The notes under the pieces are model-generated. The model was not told where the DNA came from and searched no databases. It was given only the letters and a program-made list of their open reading frames with translations. Shown here one piece after another: positions 24,617-38,590 of a stretch of 64,000 bases of DNA. The position numbers and the translations under genes are program-made. Positions within the stretch are counted from its first letter, which is position 1; each line of letters opens with the position of its first letter. The DNA is from Symbiodinium kawagutii (taxonomy: Eukaryota; Sar; Dinophyceae; Suessiales; Symbiodiniaceae), in assembly GCA_009767595.1 (NCBI GenBank), contig VSDK01025508.1, positions 187,557-251,556 of the forward strand, in the 5' to 3' direction.

Positions 24617-27600
24617 AACACTTCTGCGCTGCAGGGATTCAACAAGCCGAATAGTAAACTCTTTCATGGAGGTTTTTGACGTTGCTCATTTTGATCGAGG
24701 GATTCGCACCATTAGCGTTGCTGAATGATTTGCAGTTTGCTAGCCTCAGCATGTCCTCCTGACTGATTTGTAATCCCTCCCTGCCAATCATTTACACAGC
24801 TAACATGGGTTGGTTAAGCCTTCCGGTTCTAAAAAACCACCATCGTTCAACCACCTTTCAAAACTTATTCATTGAATTCTTATGTTCCCATGCTTCCTCC
24901 TCTCGGCTGAGCATTGGCAGGTAATCGCCTCATCTCAGCATGGTTTCAAGGTGACTGCATGTGCAGCGACTGCTCGTAGAGGGAACTCATGCTGAGCGAC
25001 CAGCGGGACCTGATGATGATCTAACTCTTTCAACCAGTTGGGTCAAGCTGAAACACGACATGATGTGAAATGATATGAAATGATATGATTTGGCACCCAC
25101 TGGACTAGATGAAGCTAACCAGAACCTTGCACGCTTTTCATGAGGCACCACGCAGCCAGGGCAAGAGAAGATCATCTGCAAGCAGTGGAACCCCCTGGTT
25201 GGAGGGCTGCATTGCATGGATCTGCGGAAATCCTCGCTAAAAACACAGATCCATCCCAATCATGGACGCTGCCACGCATTTTGCACAGCTGCGATCTTTG
25301 TGCTGGGATTTCCTGTCTCCGAGTTTGCTGTGACATCCCAGTCTCAGTTGCTGTGGGTCTAAGGATGCTTGGATGTAGAAACAACATGTTGTTTGGAGAA
25401 CCTGGAGAACTTGAAAATGCTGCTGCCAACGATGATGCGCCATGACCAAGCAACCATTTGCGGCTCAGGGAAGGCGGCAAAACCATCGGCTCACACCAAG
25501 CCCGAGATCTCTCTTCGAGGTGAGCCATGTTGAACATGAGTGGCAAGCCGCAGATTGGATCGGAATATACATCACAGATTCAGAGCCTTTCACCCAACGC
25601 AAAATGGTGATCCACTTCGAGCGTGAAGACAAACTCCCGGACACAACCAGACATCAACAAAACGGTCAACAAAAGAACCTTTCTCCGTGAGTTGTTTGTC
25701 ATGATCGATGGACTCGCAGCCATTGGCGGGTAATCGCCTCATCTCATGGCCATGTAGGGCACCCATTGCTGCGAAATCGCTGTGCCCCACTCTCTGTCTC
25801 TGTCCCTTCCTACATGGTGTCAAGGTGACTTCATGTGCAGCGACTGTTCGCAGTGGGAATTCATGCTGAGCGACCAGCGGGACCTGGTGATGATCTAACT
25901 CTTTCAACCACTTGGGTCAACCTGAAAACACGACATGATGTGAAATGATATGAAATGATATGATTTTTCACCCACTGGACCAGAAGCTAGCCAGAACCTT
26001 GCGCACTTTTCGTGAGGCAACATGCAGCCAGGGCAAGAGAAGATCATCTGCAAGCTCTGGAACCCCACTGAAGGGCTGCATTGCATGCATCTGCAAGAAT
26101 CCTGGCTCAAAACACAGCTCCATCCCAATCATGGATGCTGCCACGCATTTTGCACAGCTGCGATCTTCGTGCCGCGATTTCCTGTCTCCGAGTTTGCTGC
26201 GACATCCCAGTCTCAGTTGCTGTGGGTCTAAGGATGCTTGGATGTAGAAACAACATGTTGTTTGGAGAACCTGGAGAACTTGAAAATGCTGCTGCCAACG
26301 ATGATGCGCCATGACCAAGCAACCATTTGCGGCTCAGGGAAGGCGGCAAAACCATCTGCTCAGATCAAGTCCGAGATCTCTCTTCGAGGCGAGTGATGTT
26401 TAACATGAATGACGAGCGGCAAAATGATGGGTATACACATTGACATCACAGATACAAAGCCTTTCACAATTGAAAAATGGTGATCCACTTCGAGCGTGAA
26501 GACAAATTCCCCGACACAACAAGTCACAACCAAAACGGCCCACAGTGGAAACTTTCTCCGTGAGTTGTTTGTCATGATCGATGGACTCGCAGCCATTGGC
26601 GGGCAATCGCCTCATCTCATGGCCATGTAGAGCACCCATTGCTGCGAAATCGTTGTGCCCCACTCTCTGTCTCTGTCCCTTCCTACATGGTTTCAAGGTG
26701 ACTTCATGTGCAGCGACTATTCGCAAGGGGAATTCATGCTGAGCGACCAGCGGGACCTGATGATGATCTAACTCTTTCAACCACTTGGGTCAACCTGAAA
26801 ACACGACATGATGTGAAATGATATGAAATGATATGATTTGGCGCCCACTGGACTAGAAGCTAGCCAGAACCTTGCACACTTTTCGTGAAGCAACATGTAG
26901 CCAGGGCAATCTGCAAGCGGTGGAACCCCCAGGTTGAAGGGCTACATTCCGTGAATCTGCGGGAATCCTTGCTAAGAACACAGATCCATCCCAATCATGG
27001 ATGCTGCCACGCATTTTGCACAGCTGCGATCTTCGTGCCGCGATTTCTTGTCTCCGAGTTTGCTGCGACATCCCGGTCTCAGTTGCTGTGGGTCTAAGGA
27101 TGCTTGGATGTAGAAACACCATGTTGTCTGGAAAAGCTGGAGAACCTGAAAATGCTGTTGCCAACGATGATGAGCCATGACCAACCAACCATTTGCGCCT
27201 CAGGGAAGGCGGCAAAACCATCGGCTCACATCAAGCCCGAGATCTCTCTTCGAGGTGAGCCATGTTGAACATGAGTGGCAAGCCGCAGATTGGATCGGAA
27301 TATACATCACAGATTCAGAGCCTTTCACCCAACGCAAAATGGTGATCCACTTCGAGCGTGAAGACAAACTCCCGGACACAACCAGACATCAACAAAACGG
27401 TCAACAAAAGAACCTTTCTCCGTGAGTTGTTTGTCATGATCGATGGACTCGCAGCCATTGGCGGGGAATCGCCTCATCTCATGGCCATGTAGGGCACCCA
27501 TTGCTGCGAAATCGCTGTGCCCCACTCTCTGTCTCTGTCCCTTCCTACATGGTGTCAAGGTGACTTCATGTGCAGCGACTGTTCGCAGTGGGAATTCATG

Positions 27601-28339
27601 CTGAGCGACCAGCGGGACCTGATGATGATCTACAGTCAGGAACTTTTTCAAGCACTTGGGTCAACCTGAAAACACAACATGATGTGAAATGAATTGATTT
27701 GGCACCCACTGGACTAGAAGCTAACTGGAACCCTTGCGCACTTTTCATGAGGCGCCATGCTGCCAGGGCAAGAGAAGATCATCTGCAAGCGGTGGAACCC
27801 CCTGGTTGAAGGGCTGCTTTGCATGCATTTGCGGGAATCCTCGCTAAAAACACAGATCCATCCCAATCACGGACACTGCCACGCATTTTGCACAGCTGCG
27901 ATCTTCCTGCCGCGATTTCCTGTCTCCGTGTTTGCTGCGACGTAGAAACACCATGTTGTCTGGAGGAGCTGGAGAACCTGAAAATGCTGTTGCCAACGAT
28001 GATGAGCCATGACCAACCGACCATTTGCGGCTCAGGGAAGGCGGCAAAACCATCGGCTCACATCAAGCCCGAGATCTCTCTTCGAGGTGAGCGATGTTGA
28101 ACATGAGTGGCAAGCGGCATCTTGGATCGGAATATACATCACAGATTCAGAGCCTTTCACCCAACGCAAAAATGGTGATCCACTTCGAGCGTGAAGACAA
28201 ATTCCCCGACACAACAAGTCACAACCAAAACGGCCCACAGTCGAAACTTTCTCTATGAGTTGTTTGTCATGATCGATGGACTCGCAGCCATTGGCGGGTA
28301 ATTGCCTCATCTCATGGCCATGTAGGGCACCCGTTGAGG

Positions 28340-28690
28340 GCTTCAAAATTTCCTTAGGGTTCCTGAAAAAAAGAACTCTTTGAAACTAGATGGAACCAGA
28401 ACAACGTAAAATACGAGGTTTTTGGCTCTGGCACTTTCTTAGAGCTCTAATTTTTTTGAAGTGAGTACTCATTCCTGACAGGTCATGATTACATGTTTTT
28501 TTTTCTTTCCTGCGTTTTTCAGCAAATCCTTTTCGAAAACCTGGGTTTCAATCCGGCTTATCAATTCGAATTTTGGATTTGTGATGATTTGTCTCATCTC
28601 CCCTCCATGGAGGGCACCCATTGCGAGCTGGGCAAGTTCCCTTCGCTGCAAAGCTCAGCTACATGGCTAGAAATCAAAGCTGACGCTACA
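28340..28690. repeat. Unrelated insertion inside an array 2 unit
   Basis: The unit at 27620-28340 stops after GGGCACCCGTTG. Sequence unlike other units (AAAAAAGAACTCTTTG, a long T/C tract at 28495-28510) follows, and unit sequence resumes at about 28690-28730 (TCTCCATTTGGCGCACCC). A short unit-like echo (CTCATCTCCCCTCCATGGAG) lies at about 28593-28613. Confidence 0.65.
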
Positions 28691-29516
28691 TGCCGGGTGA
28701 CATGGCAAGTAATGGCCTCATCTCCATTTGGCGCACCCATTGCTGCGAAATCGCTGTGCCCCTCTCTCTGTCTCTGTCCCCTCCTGCATGATTTCAAGGT
28801 GACTTCATGCACAGCGACTGTTCGCAGTGGGAACTCATGCTGAGCGAAGGGCGAGACCTGATGGTGATATAACTCTTTCAACCAGTTGGGTCAACCTGAA
28901 AACACAACATGATGTGAAATGATATGAAAAGATATGATTTGGCACCCACTGGACTAGATGAAGCTAACCAGAACCTTGCACACTTTTCGTGAGGCAACAT
29001 GCAGCCAGGGCAAGAGAAGATCAGCAAGCGGTGGAACCCCCTGGTTGAAGGGCTGCATTGCATGAATCTGCGGGAATCCTCGCTAAAAACACAGATCCAT
29101 CCCAATCATGGACGCTGCCACGCATTTTGCACAGCTGCGATCTTCCTGCTGCGATTTCCTGTCTCCGAGTTTGCTGTCTCCGAGTTTGCTGCGACATCCC
29201 AGTCCAAGTTGCTGTGGGTCTAAGGATGCTTGGATGTAGAAACACCATGTTGTCTGGAAAAGCTGGAGAACCTGAAAATGCTGTTGCCAACGATGATGAG
29301 CCATGACCAACCAACCATTTGCGGCTCAGGGAAGGCGGCTCACATCAAGCCCGAGATCTCTCTTCGAGGTGAGCGATGTTGAACATGAGCGGCAAGCGGC
29401 AGATTGGATCGGAATATACATCACAGATTCAGAGCCTTTCACCCAACGCAAAATGGTGATCCACTTCGAGCATGAGGACAAACTCCTGGACACAACAAGT
29501 CACAACCAAAATGGCC

Positions 29517-29687
29517 NNNNNNNNNNNNNNNNNNNNNNNNNNNNNNNNNNNNNNNNNNNNNNNNNNNNNNNNNNNNNNNNNNNNNNNNNNNNNNNNNNNN
29601 NNNNNNNNNNNNNNNNNNNNNNNNNNNNNNNNNNNNNNNNNNNNNNNNNNNNNNNNNNNNNNNNNNNNNNNNNNNNNNNNNNNNNNN
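29517..29687. other. Assembly gap (171 N)
   Basis: A run of N inside array 2. The sequences on either side belong to different units, so the gap may hide the rest of one unit, or its true length may differ. Any frame crossing it is meaningless. Confidence 1.
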
Positions 29688-30414
29688 CAAGAGAAGATCA
29701 TCTGCAAGCGGTGGAACCCCCTGGTTGAAGGGCTGCATTGCATGAATCTGCGGGAATCCTCGCTAAAAACACAGATCCATCCCAATCATGGACGCTGCCA
29801 CGCATTTTGCACAGCTGCGATCTTCCTGCCGCGATTTCCTGTCTCCGAGTTTGCTGTCTCCGAGTTTGCTGCGACATCCCAGTCCAAGTTGCTGTGGGTC
29901 TAAGGATGCTTGGATGTAGAAACACCATGTTGTCTGGAAAAGCTGGAGAACCTGAAAATGCTGTTGCCAACGATGATGAGCCATGACCAACCAACCATTT
30001 GCGGCTCAGGGAAGGCGGCAAAACCATCGGCTCAGATCAAGTCTGAGATCGAGGTAAGCAATGTTGAACATGAGTGGCAAGCGGCAAAATGGAGGGAATA
30101 CACATTGACATCACAGATTCAGAGCCTTTCACGATTAAAAAATGGTGATCCACTTCGAGCGTGAAGACAAACTCCCGGACACCAGACATCAACAAAATGG
30201 TCAACAAAAGAACCTTTCTCCGTGAGTTGTTTGTCAAGATCCATGGACTCGCAGCCATTGGCGAAATCGCTGTGCCCCTCTCTCTGTCTCTGTCCCTTCC
30301 TGCGTGATTTCAAGGTGACTTCATGGGCAGCGACTGTGTGCAGTGGGTACTCATGCTGAGCGACCAGTGGGACCTGATGATGATCTAACTTTTTCAACCA
30401 GTTGGGTCAACCTG

Positions 30415-30950
30415 TGCGACTTTCTAAACTCTGGTTCGAAATCAATGCCATGCACAAGTTTGGGAAGGTCCCATCGCTTACCGCAGCTTTTGCCTTTCTG
30501 GGGGGTATCGCTTGCGTGTAGAACACCCCAAGTACCTTTAAAAATACAAGAAATTACAAAAGGAGTATCGCTATTTGGGAAGGTCCCATCGCTTACCTCA
30601 TGTTTTCAAGATTTCTTACAACCCATGGCAGCAGAAGACTACTTTAATTTTACCGGAGTTTTGACGGTTGCTGACCTGAAAACACGAAAGGTTGTGAAAT
30701 GATATGAGTAGCAGACAAAAGTCTGTCTCACGAAAGTGGCCATGTGATATATAAACTGGGTCGTCTTCTATCGGTTGTGAAGGTTTGATGGTTGTTACAA
30801 TCTTATCGGTTGTGAAGGTTTGAGGGGTGTGGGTGCTGGGTCCGTCCCCTATCGGTTATGAAGGTACCCTACAAGTTGGAAAACCGACACGTCCACCCGC
30901 ATACTACATATGAATTGACGCACTTTTGTCCGATTCTCATTTGACATGAT
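30415..30950. repeat. Insertion in array 2 with internal direct repeats
   Basis: Array 2 sequence breaks after GGGTCAACCTG at about 30415. A 24-bp direct repeat beginning TTTGGGAAGGTCCCATCGCT lies at 30459-30482 and 30574-30597, 115 bp apart. Further on, TATCGGTTGTGAAGGTTTGA and variants occur three times at about 30757-30866. Unit sequence resumes near 30944 (ACATGATATGATTTGGCAC). Confidence 0.7.
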
Positions 30951-33780
30951 ATGATTTGGCACTTACTGGACTAGATGAAGCTAACCAGAACCTTGCACAC
31001 TTTTCGTGAGGCAACATGCAGCCAGGGCAAGAGAAGATCATCTGCAAGCGGTGGAACCCCCTGGTTGAAGGGCTGCATTGCATGAATCTGCGGGAATCCT
31101 CGCTAAAAACACAGATCCATCCCAATCATGGACGCTGCCACGCATTTTGCACAGCTGCGATCTTCCTGCCGCGATTTCCTGTCTCCGAGTTTGCTGTCTC
31201 CGAGTTTGCTGCGACATCCCAGTCCAAGTTGCTGTGGGTCTAAGGATGCTTGGATGTAGAAACACCATGTTGTCTGGAAAAGCTGGAGAACCTGAAAATG
31301 CTGTTGCCAACGATGATGAGCCATGACCAACCAACCATTTGCGGCTCAGGGAAGGCGGCAAAACCATCGGCTCAGATCAAGCCTGAGATCGAGGTAAGCA
31401 ATGTTGAACATGAGCGGCAAGCGGCAGATTTCATCGGAATACACATTGACTTCACAGATTCAGAGTCTTTCACGCTTGCAAAATGGTGATCCACTTGGAA
31501 GGGGAAGACAAACTCCCGGACACAACCAGACATCAACAAAATGGCCAACAATGGAAACTTTCTCTGTGAGTTGTGAGTTGTTTGTCATGATCGATGGACT
31601 CGCAGCCATTGGCTGGTAATCGCCTCATTTCATCTCCATTTAGGGCACCCATTGCTGCGAAATCGCTGTGCCCCTCTCTCTGTCTCTGTCCCCTCCTGCA
31701 TGGTTTCAGGGTGACTTCATGTGCAGCGACTGTTCGCAGTGGGAACTCATGCTGAGCGAGCAGCACGACCTGATGGTGATATAACTCTTTCAACCACTTG
31801 GGTCAACCTGAAAACACGACATGATATGAAATGATATGATTTTTCACCCACTGGACTAGACTAGAAGCTAGCCAGAACCTTGCACACTTTTCACGAGGCA
31901 ACATGCAGCTGGGACAAGAGAAGATCATCTGCAAGCGGTGGAACCCCCTGGTTGAAGGGCTGCATTGCGTGGATCTGCGGGAATCCTCGCTCAAGACACA
32001 GATTCAACTGAGATCATGGATGCTGCCACGCATTTTGCGCAGCTGCGATCTTCCTGCCGCGATTTCCTGTCTCGGAGTTTGCTGCGACATCCCAGTCCCA
32101 GTTGCTGTGGGTCTAAGGATGCTTGGATGTAGAACCACCATGTTGTCTGGAAAAGCTGGAGAACCTGAAAATGCTGTTGCCAACGATGATGAGCCATGAC
32201 CAACCAACCATTTGCGGCTCAGGGAAGGCGGCAAAACCATCGGCTCAGATCAAGTCTGAGATCGAGGTAAGCAATGTTGAACATGAGTGGCAAGCGGCAA
32301 AATGGAGGGAATACACATTGACATCACAGATTCAGAGCCTTTCACGATTAAAAAATGGTGATCCACTTCGAGCGTGAAGACAAACTCCCGGACACAACCA
32401 GACATCAACAAAATGGTCAACAAAAGAACCTTTCTCCGTGAGTTGTTTGTCAAGATCGATGGACTCGCAGCCATTGGCGGGCAATCGCCTCATTTCATCT
32501 CCATTCAGGGCACCCATTGCTGCGAAATCGCTGTGCCCCTCTCTCTGTCTCTGTCCCCTCCCACATGGTTTCAAGGTAACTTCATGTGCAGCAACTGTTC
32601 GCAGTAGGAACGCATGCTGAGCGACCAGCGGGACCTGATGATGATCCAACTCTTTCAACCACTTGGGTCAACCTGAAAACACGAAATGATGTGAAATGAT
32701 GAGAATGATATGATTCAGATTTAGCATCCACTGGACTAGAAGCTGACCAGAACCTTGCACACTTTTCATGAGGCACCATGCTGCCAGGGCAAGAGAAGAT
32801 CATCTGCAAGCGGTGGAACCCCCTCGTTGAAGGGCTGCATTGCGTGAATCTGCGGGAATCCTCGCTCTAAACAAAGAATCAACTGAGATCATGGACACTG
32901 CCACGCACTTTGCAAAGCTGCGATCTTCCTGCCGCAATTTCCTGTCTCCGAGTTTCCTGCGACATCCCAGTCCCAGTAAAATGGTGATCCACTGCGCGCG
33001 TGACGACTGAAGTCACAACCAAAATGGCCAACAGTGAAACCTTTCTCTGTGAGTCGTTTGTCATGATCAATGGACTCGCAGCAATTTGCAGGTAATCGCC
33101 TTATCTCACCCCAATTTAGGGCGCCCATTGCTGCGAAATCGCGGTGCCTCTCTTCCTAAATTTCAGAGGTCCTGGTACGTTTGAGAGAAAAAAGGAGAAA
33201 AAGGGTTCCTAATTTGCGACCTTTTAGTGAAGGTCATGTTGGAATTGCGCTTGTTTGATCGGTCCTTGCGCTCGATTTGGGGAACGCTCAGATCAAGCCC
33301 GGGATTTCTCTTTGAGGGAGGTGCGCAATGTTGAACATGGGTGGCAAGCCGCAGATTGGAGAGAACACACACAGATTCAGAGCCTTTCACTACACAGATT
33401 GACATCACAGATTCAGAGCCTTTCACGCTTAAAAAATGGTGATCCACTTCGAGCGGGAAGACAAACTTCCCGACACAACAAGTAAGAACCAAAACGGCCG
33501 ACAGTGGAACCTTTCTCTGTGAGTTGTTTGTCATGATCGATGGACTCGCAGCCATTGGCGGGTAATCGCCTCATGTCATCTCCATTTAGGGCACCGATTG
33601 CTGCGAAATCGCCGCGCCCCTCTCTCTGTCTCTGTCCCCTCCTTGTCTCAAAGGGACTTCATGCGCAGTGACTGTTCGCAGTGGGAACTCATGCTGAGCG
33701 ACCAGTGGGACCTGATGATGATCTAACTCTTTCAACCAGTTGGGTAAACCTGAAAACATGAAAGGTTGTCAAATGATATG

Positions 33781-36700
33781 AAATGATATGATTTGGCTGA
33801 TGTTCCAAGGTGCTTGAAACAGGAACGGTCAAGATTTCCAACCCAGTGTTCCAGGCCAAAATCGGACACGCAGGAATGTACATCGTCATGCCAAGCAGGA
33901 ATAATGGCCGTTACACTTCTCCCTAAGCGTTGGCTCAAAATTTCTTGAGAAAGCTTCACTGAAAATCTGCTAACACATGAAGTCCAAAACCCTCCCTTTT
34001 TGAAGACCTAGGAGACCCACTGGGAGACCTAGGACAATGTCCGGAGAGAAGATCTAGCATCGTGGCGACTTTGCAAATCCATCGCGCGCTTTGCACAATG
34101 CTGACCACCGATGCTCGCAAACGTCAGCAAGTCTTTGTCAAATGTTGGCATGGATGCTTCTCCTGAAAGCCAGGCTGGAAAGCGACTCCCTTCCATGGTG
34201 GTAGCTTGATTTCCTGGCAACCAATCTTGCATTGCGGGGGCATCATCTACAGTTCACCTAAGGCCCAATATGCTGTTGGTTCATCATTGGGTCGCATTTT
34301 TTGTGCTGAACAATGGCCATGTTTCGGGGGCATGTTTCGCACCAGCCGAACATGCAATCTTTACTGCCTACTGGGTTCCTCAAGAAAGAAATGTCCATAC
34401 GCAAAAAATGTGTATGCTGGAAGAATGGTGAAAGGTCAAACTGCACAAACAAGCCATCCAACAAAAGGTTCTCCAAAGATACAAAATTCAAAACAAATGA
34501 AGTATGGAACTTCTAGCGTTTCCTTCTATGCCGTTCTGATCTGGAACACAAAAATAAACATGCACTGACATACTATGCTGACAAAGGAGTTGGGGCCTGT
34601 GATATGCAACCTGATGTGCGCTCACTTCGCAAATGTAATACTTTGCATCTCAATTTGTTTCAGCCTCGAGTTTGACCATCATACTGAAACAATTGTACTA
34701 ATATGCAAATTGGAAGAAAGAAATCAAACTAATGACATGCAATGTGATGGTTTATCCAAAAATTGTTCCAACGAATCATCTGACATGCGTTGTCAAAAAT
34801 CATCTACGACTGGTCTGACTGTTTTGCCTGACATGTGCGCTGACAGGTTCCGCTGATATGTCTTCTAGCATGTTGTATGACACACGTTCGGATTTCTTTA
34901 TTTGACCACATACATGTCCTTCTGGCATACACCCGAACATCTACAGCACTCTGACATTATTTAACCACCTGTCAAATGAGGCTCGATAGGTTTTATCCAA
35001 GCCACATGCGCGCCTCCTTGGTATTTGCTTTTCCCCTTCCTCCTCCTCCTCATCCTCCGTTCCTCCTCCGCCTCATCCGCCTCCACCTCAAGTATATATA
35101 CGGTCCCTCCCGGCCTCACCTGTACGCAAGATCCTGGAACTCTTGCGCGCCCTCTTCAAACTTATCTACGATCTCTGGACATCCCTCGGGCCTTCCCGCG
35201 CCTCGCCAATCTACTATCTCTGGACTCCTGCAGGCCCTCCTGGACCTCACCTATCTAAGAATCTGAGATGTTTGGACTGGACCTGCGCAGTTTCAACTGC
35301 TCAGGAATTTGTTAAACATTTCAATTTGTTTGGATTTTCTAATATCGAAAATGTTCGATGAAGTTAAAATGTTCCAAAAATTGTTCCAAAACGTTCAAAA
35401 CGTTCGCGGTGCGGTCTTATACTAGCCTAAAATCTTGCTTTAGTTTAGTTCATGCAATCTGTTTACGCGGTGCCAAACGATGAATATGCACAAATGAGCT
35501 CGTGCGAGCGTATGCGACACAGGATTGACATGTGGCAGCGATACGACACGAGAGAGTCAAAGCAAGCAGAAATAATTTTGGAAAATGCTCCAATGATGTT
35601 GATTCGATTGCGGTATCCCCAACAGCAATGGAAAACCAAAATGAACTCTCATTAGCTCCGTGCCCCACCAGTGCTTTTTACGGCCGGGGGTGTCGCAAAA
35701 GTATTAGTCTCTATGCACAACTACTATGCACCGGGTGATGGACTGGTAACCATCTGGTAACTGAGGAATCTCATCGTGGATGATACAAGAAACCGTTCTG
35801 CTGTGCAAAATATCCGTTGGATATTTTCAGCAAGTTCGATATACCACCCCTACTTAGTTGGTTGATAGTGGTTCGTAATTCTATGAGAATGGACTGTCCA
35901 CAAGCATCCCCGTATCAGCTTCCTAATCTTCAACACTACGGCTGCATGTATCAGCAATTAAGCATCAAAACATGAAATCAACCAATCAACCAGTGAATCC
36001 AACCAACCCAAACGCAGATCTGTGAACTGGAAGCGCTTGTCCTGATCTTGCGGGTTGAATCCAGCACCCACAACACTCCATGACGGTATGGCCGTGAGAG
36101 GTCCCTGATAAAAAATGGCTGCTGTCCATGATTGCTGATGCTCAGCAAATGTTGGTAGTTGTCGATGATGCTGGTCAATGATGGTTAATGGTGGCGACTG
36201 ATCGACTGATGACTGATACTGAATGATTGCGACTATTGATAACTGATGATTATTTGATGATGATGATGCATATAAATGAGAACATCGAACAGACCACACA
36301 CCTCGTGATGCTTCCTCTGGAAATGAAATGCAGTAGATGCAAGCCGCCTTGCGCTCAAAGAAGAGAGATCCAGAGATCGGAAATACTGTCAAATCTTAGC
36401 TACTTCCAAGAGTAACCCCTAGGTTTCTACTTGTGCAGCACGCGTGGGTACGGCGCAAACATTTTGAAGGCATGTGGGTACCTTACCACCGCACCGCACC
36501 GCACCAAGGTACCCGTACCTGCACCCTCAAGAACCAGCTGCCGGAGCTATCTTTATGCCCTCCAATAGAGAAATACTTTTGAAACTAGACAAGTCAAAGC
36601 AGCATCCTCTGCGAACTAGTATCCCGCAGTAAGCAAAACTATTCAATACAAGTTCCTCTGAAGTTCTGAAGCAAACCTGCTGCAAAACCGAAACTGTACG

Positions 36701-38060
36701 GTGAAGGCTTCGAGCAAAAGTAGCCTCAACTCCAATTTCTGCTGAAGATTGATCACCATCGACAATAATATCCCACTGTGGTCATTGACAAATCACCACA
36801 AGGGAACTAATAGCCATGAAGGTCGACCATCCTTAGTAATCAACGAGGATGAACGATTACTGTATATAGTGAATTTGCTCATGAACCATCATGAAGTATC
36901 ATCAACCAACCAGTAAACACCATGGTAAGTCTTCACTATAGGCATCATTACCACGATCAGCCGCTTCTGATCATCGCTAAAACATGGCTCACCCATGGTT
37001 CACCACCTGCACTAATCCACAGTTCACCCATGATTAGCTCGCGGTTGACCCATGGTTATCCCACCGGTCATACCTGGCTACGGAACCCCCAGGGAGAGCT
37101 TTTTCAACCGTTCAGGTGGCGCAAAGATTTCAGGTCCTGCGAGAACATTCGGGCCGTGATGGGTTGGGATGAGGACCACCCATGGCTGGAGGGGAAGGGC
37201 CTCAGGTTGGTGGAGTGGGATATTTGTTAACTAGTTGGATGAGTCGATATGGTTACGTCTGAGTTTGAGAATTATCATCCGACTCCAATTTTCAAACAGG
37301 ATTGCTACCATGCTGCAATCATGGGCTGGTATTGGATCACTATCGGTTGCCATCATCCAACCTTTTTCCAACTATGCTTGCTATTCTGTTCGGTTTTCGT
37401 AGGACAAGTTCACACCAAATATCACCAATCGCAGGCTTGTTTGACAAGAATATCAACCAAGTCAAAATATAGACAAAGAACCCTGAAAGGCTTCAAAGGC
37501 AACAGGGAAGCCTTGGGAAGCCCTAAATGTAGTGAAAGTTGAGGCCTCGCCACCATCCGTCGGACTCCTGAGCTACTGTGGAGTAGTACTGGTTGTGGTC
37601 GCCTCGCCAACAGCTGGGGCTTCGGATACACTCAGCATTGATGAGCCGTCACATGAAGCTATCTCGTCATGAGTATATACACTAACAACTAACATAACAC
37701 TACTGAGCTATACTAAGCCTATAGTTAAACGATGAGTTTCAGCTTCTTGACTACAAAATCCAGCGTTTTCGAGCAGGTCAGCAGCGGTCAGCACCATCCA
37801 GAGTACTCAACAGGATGAAGTTCGCAGCGAAATGAGTCCCGAGTGCACCGCACGGTTTTACCAGGTCGGGATACTGCCATGATTTCACAGCGGGAAACAT
37901 CCAAGCGATTTCAAGTCGAAGTGTTGCCACATTGTCACTGTCAAACCATGCAACTCTATCCATGGACATCTGTTGGACAGCCGTGCAGCATTGTCAGCAG
38001 TTGATTTCTGTATATGTTTGAAATCAAGATAGTGAATTGTCGGAGAAATGCTTCCACATA
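33781..38060. other. No gene seen; scattered low-complexity DNA
   Basis: Non-coding DNA. A CCT-rich stretch lies at 35037-35095, a GATGAT-rich stretch at 36140-36280 and a short GCACC repeat at 36490-36512. No ORF over 145 codons and no recognisable domain. Confidence 0.5.
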
Positions 38061-38065
38061 TACAT

Positions 38066-38106
38066 GTGTGTGTATATATATATATATATATATTTATTTA
38101 TTTATC
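38066..38106. repeat. TG/TA microsatellite
   Basis: TGTGTGTATATATATATATATA followed by (TTTA)-like units. A simple sequence repeat. Confidence 0.9.
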
Positions 38107-38489
38107 TATATAGCAATTAACTATACATACTTGTTGTTCATATGAACCCTTTAAAACTCCTCAATCTGAAGATCCCAGTATAACCACTGCCGTGGATAGT
38201 GGATCTCATCATGTCACCCATCTGGCTGCCATCACCTCCATGAAGCACCGCTGGTCGCCGATGATTCTCTGGTTATGTTAACCACATGCCACTGGACAAG
38301 CTTCATTCACCACATCAGACTTTTGTCTTAGCACACCGTACAAATCCCTGAAGATTCACATAGAATTTGCTTGAGCCTCTGAGGTAGAAGAGCCAAATAT
38401 CTCCTCAGCTTGGTCATGCTGCCCCACCACCACACCACAGGCGGGGAGGGGACCATGACCATGACCGGGGGGGGTTGCAACGCTGGACC

Positions 38490-38590
38490 ATATATACATA
38501 TATATATATATATATGACCATATATACATATATGTATATATATATGTGTGTGTATATATATATATGTATATGTATTCATTTATATAAATG
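38490..38590. repeat. TA/TACATA microsatellite with inverted symmetry
   Basis: Alternating (TA)n with interspersed TACATA, TATGTG and GACCATATATACATATA blocks. GACCATATATACATATATGT is nearly duplicated. The array is largely self-complementary and could form cruciforms. Confidence 0.85.

Larger units (their letters stand above)
24960..33780. repeat. Tandem array 2, about 0.87-kb units
   Basis: A shared anchor (CAAGAGAAGATCATCTGCAA or close variants) lies at about 25161, 26033, 26906, 27768, 29010, 29688, 31026, 31913 and 32789, with a last partial unit to 33780. Regular spacing is 862-887 bp. Longer intervals come from insertions at 28340-28690 and 30415-30950, and one interval is affected by the assembly gap. 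Each unit contains a CTCTGTCTCTGTCCC tract and ACACGACATGATGTGAAATGATATG. The 60-140-codon frames on both strands recur with the units and have no recognised domain, so I treat the array as non-coding. Confidence 0.9.

Noticed and set aside
25140..32658. Recurring 60-140-codon frames on both strands of array 2
   Set aside because: They recur only because the DNA unit recurs; copies are interrupted differently and no domain is recognisable. Frames across 29517-29687 cross N bases.
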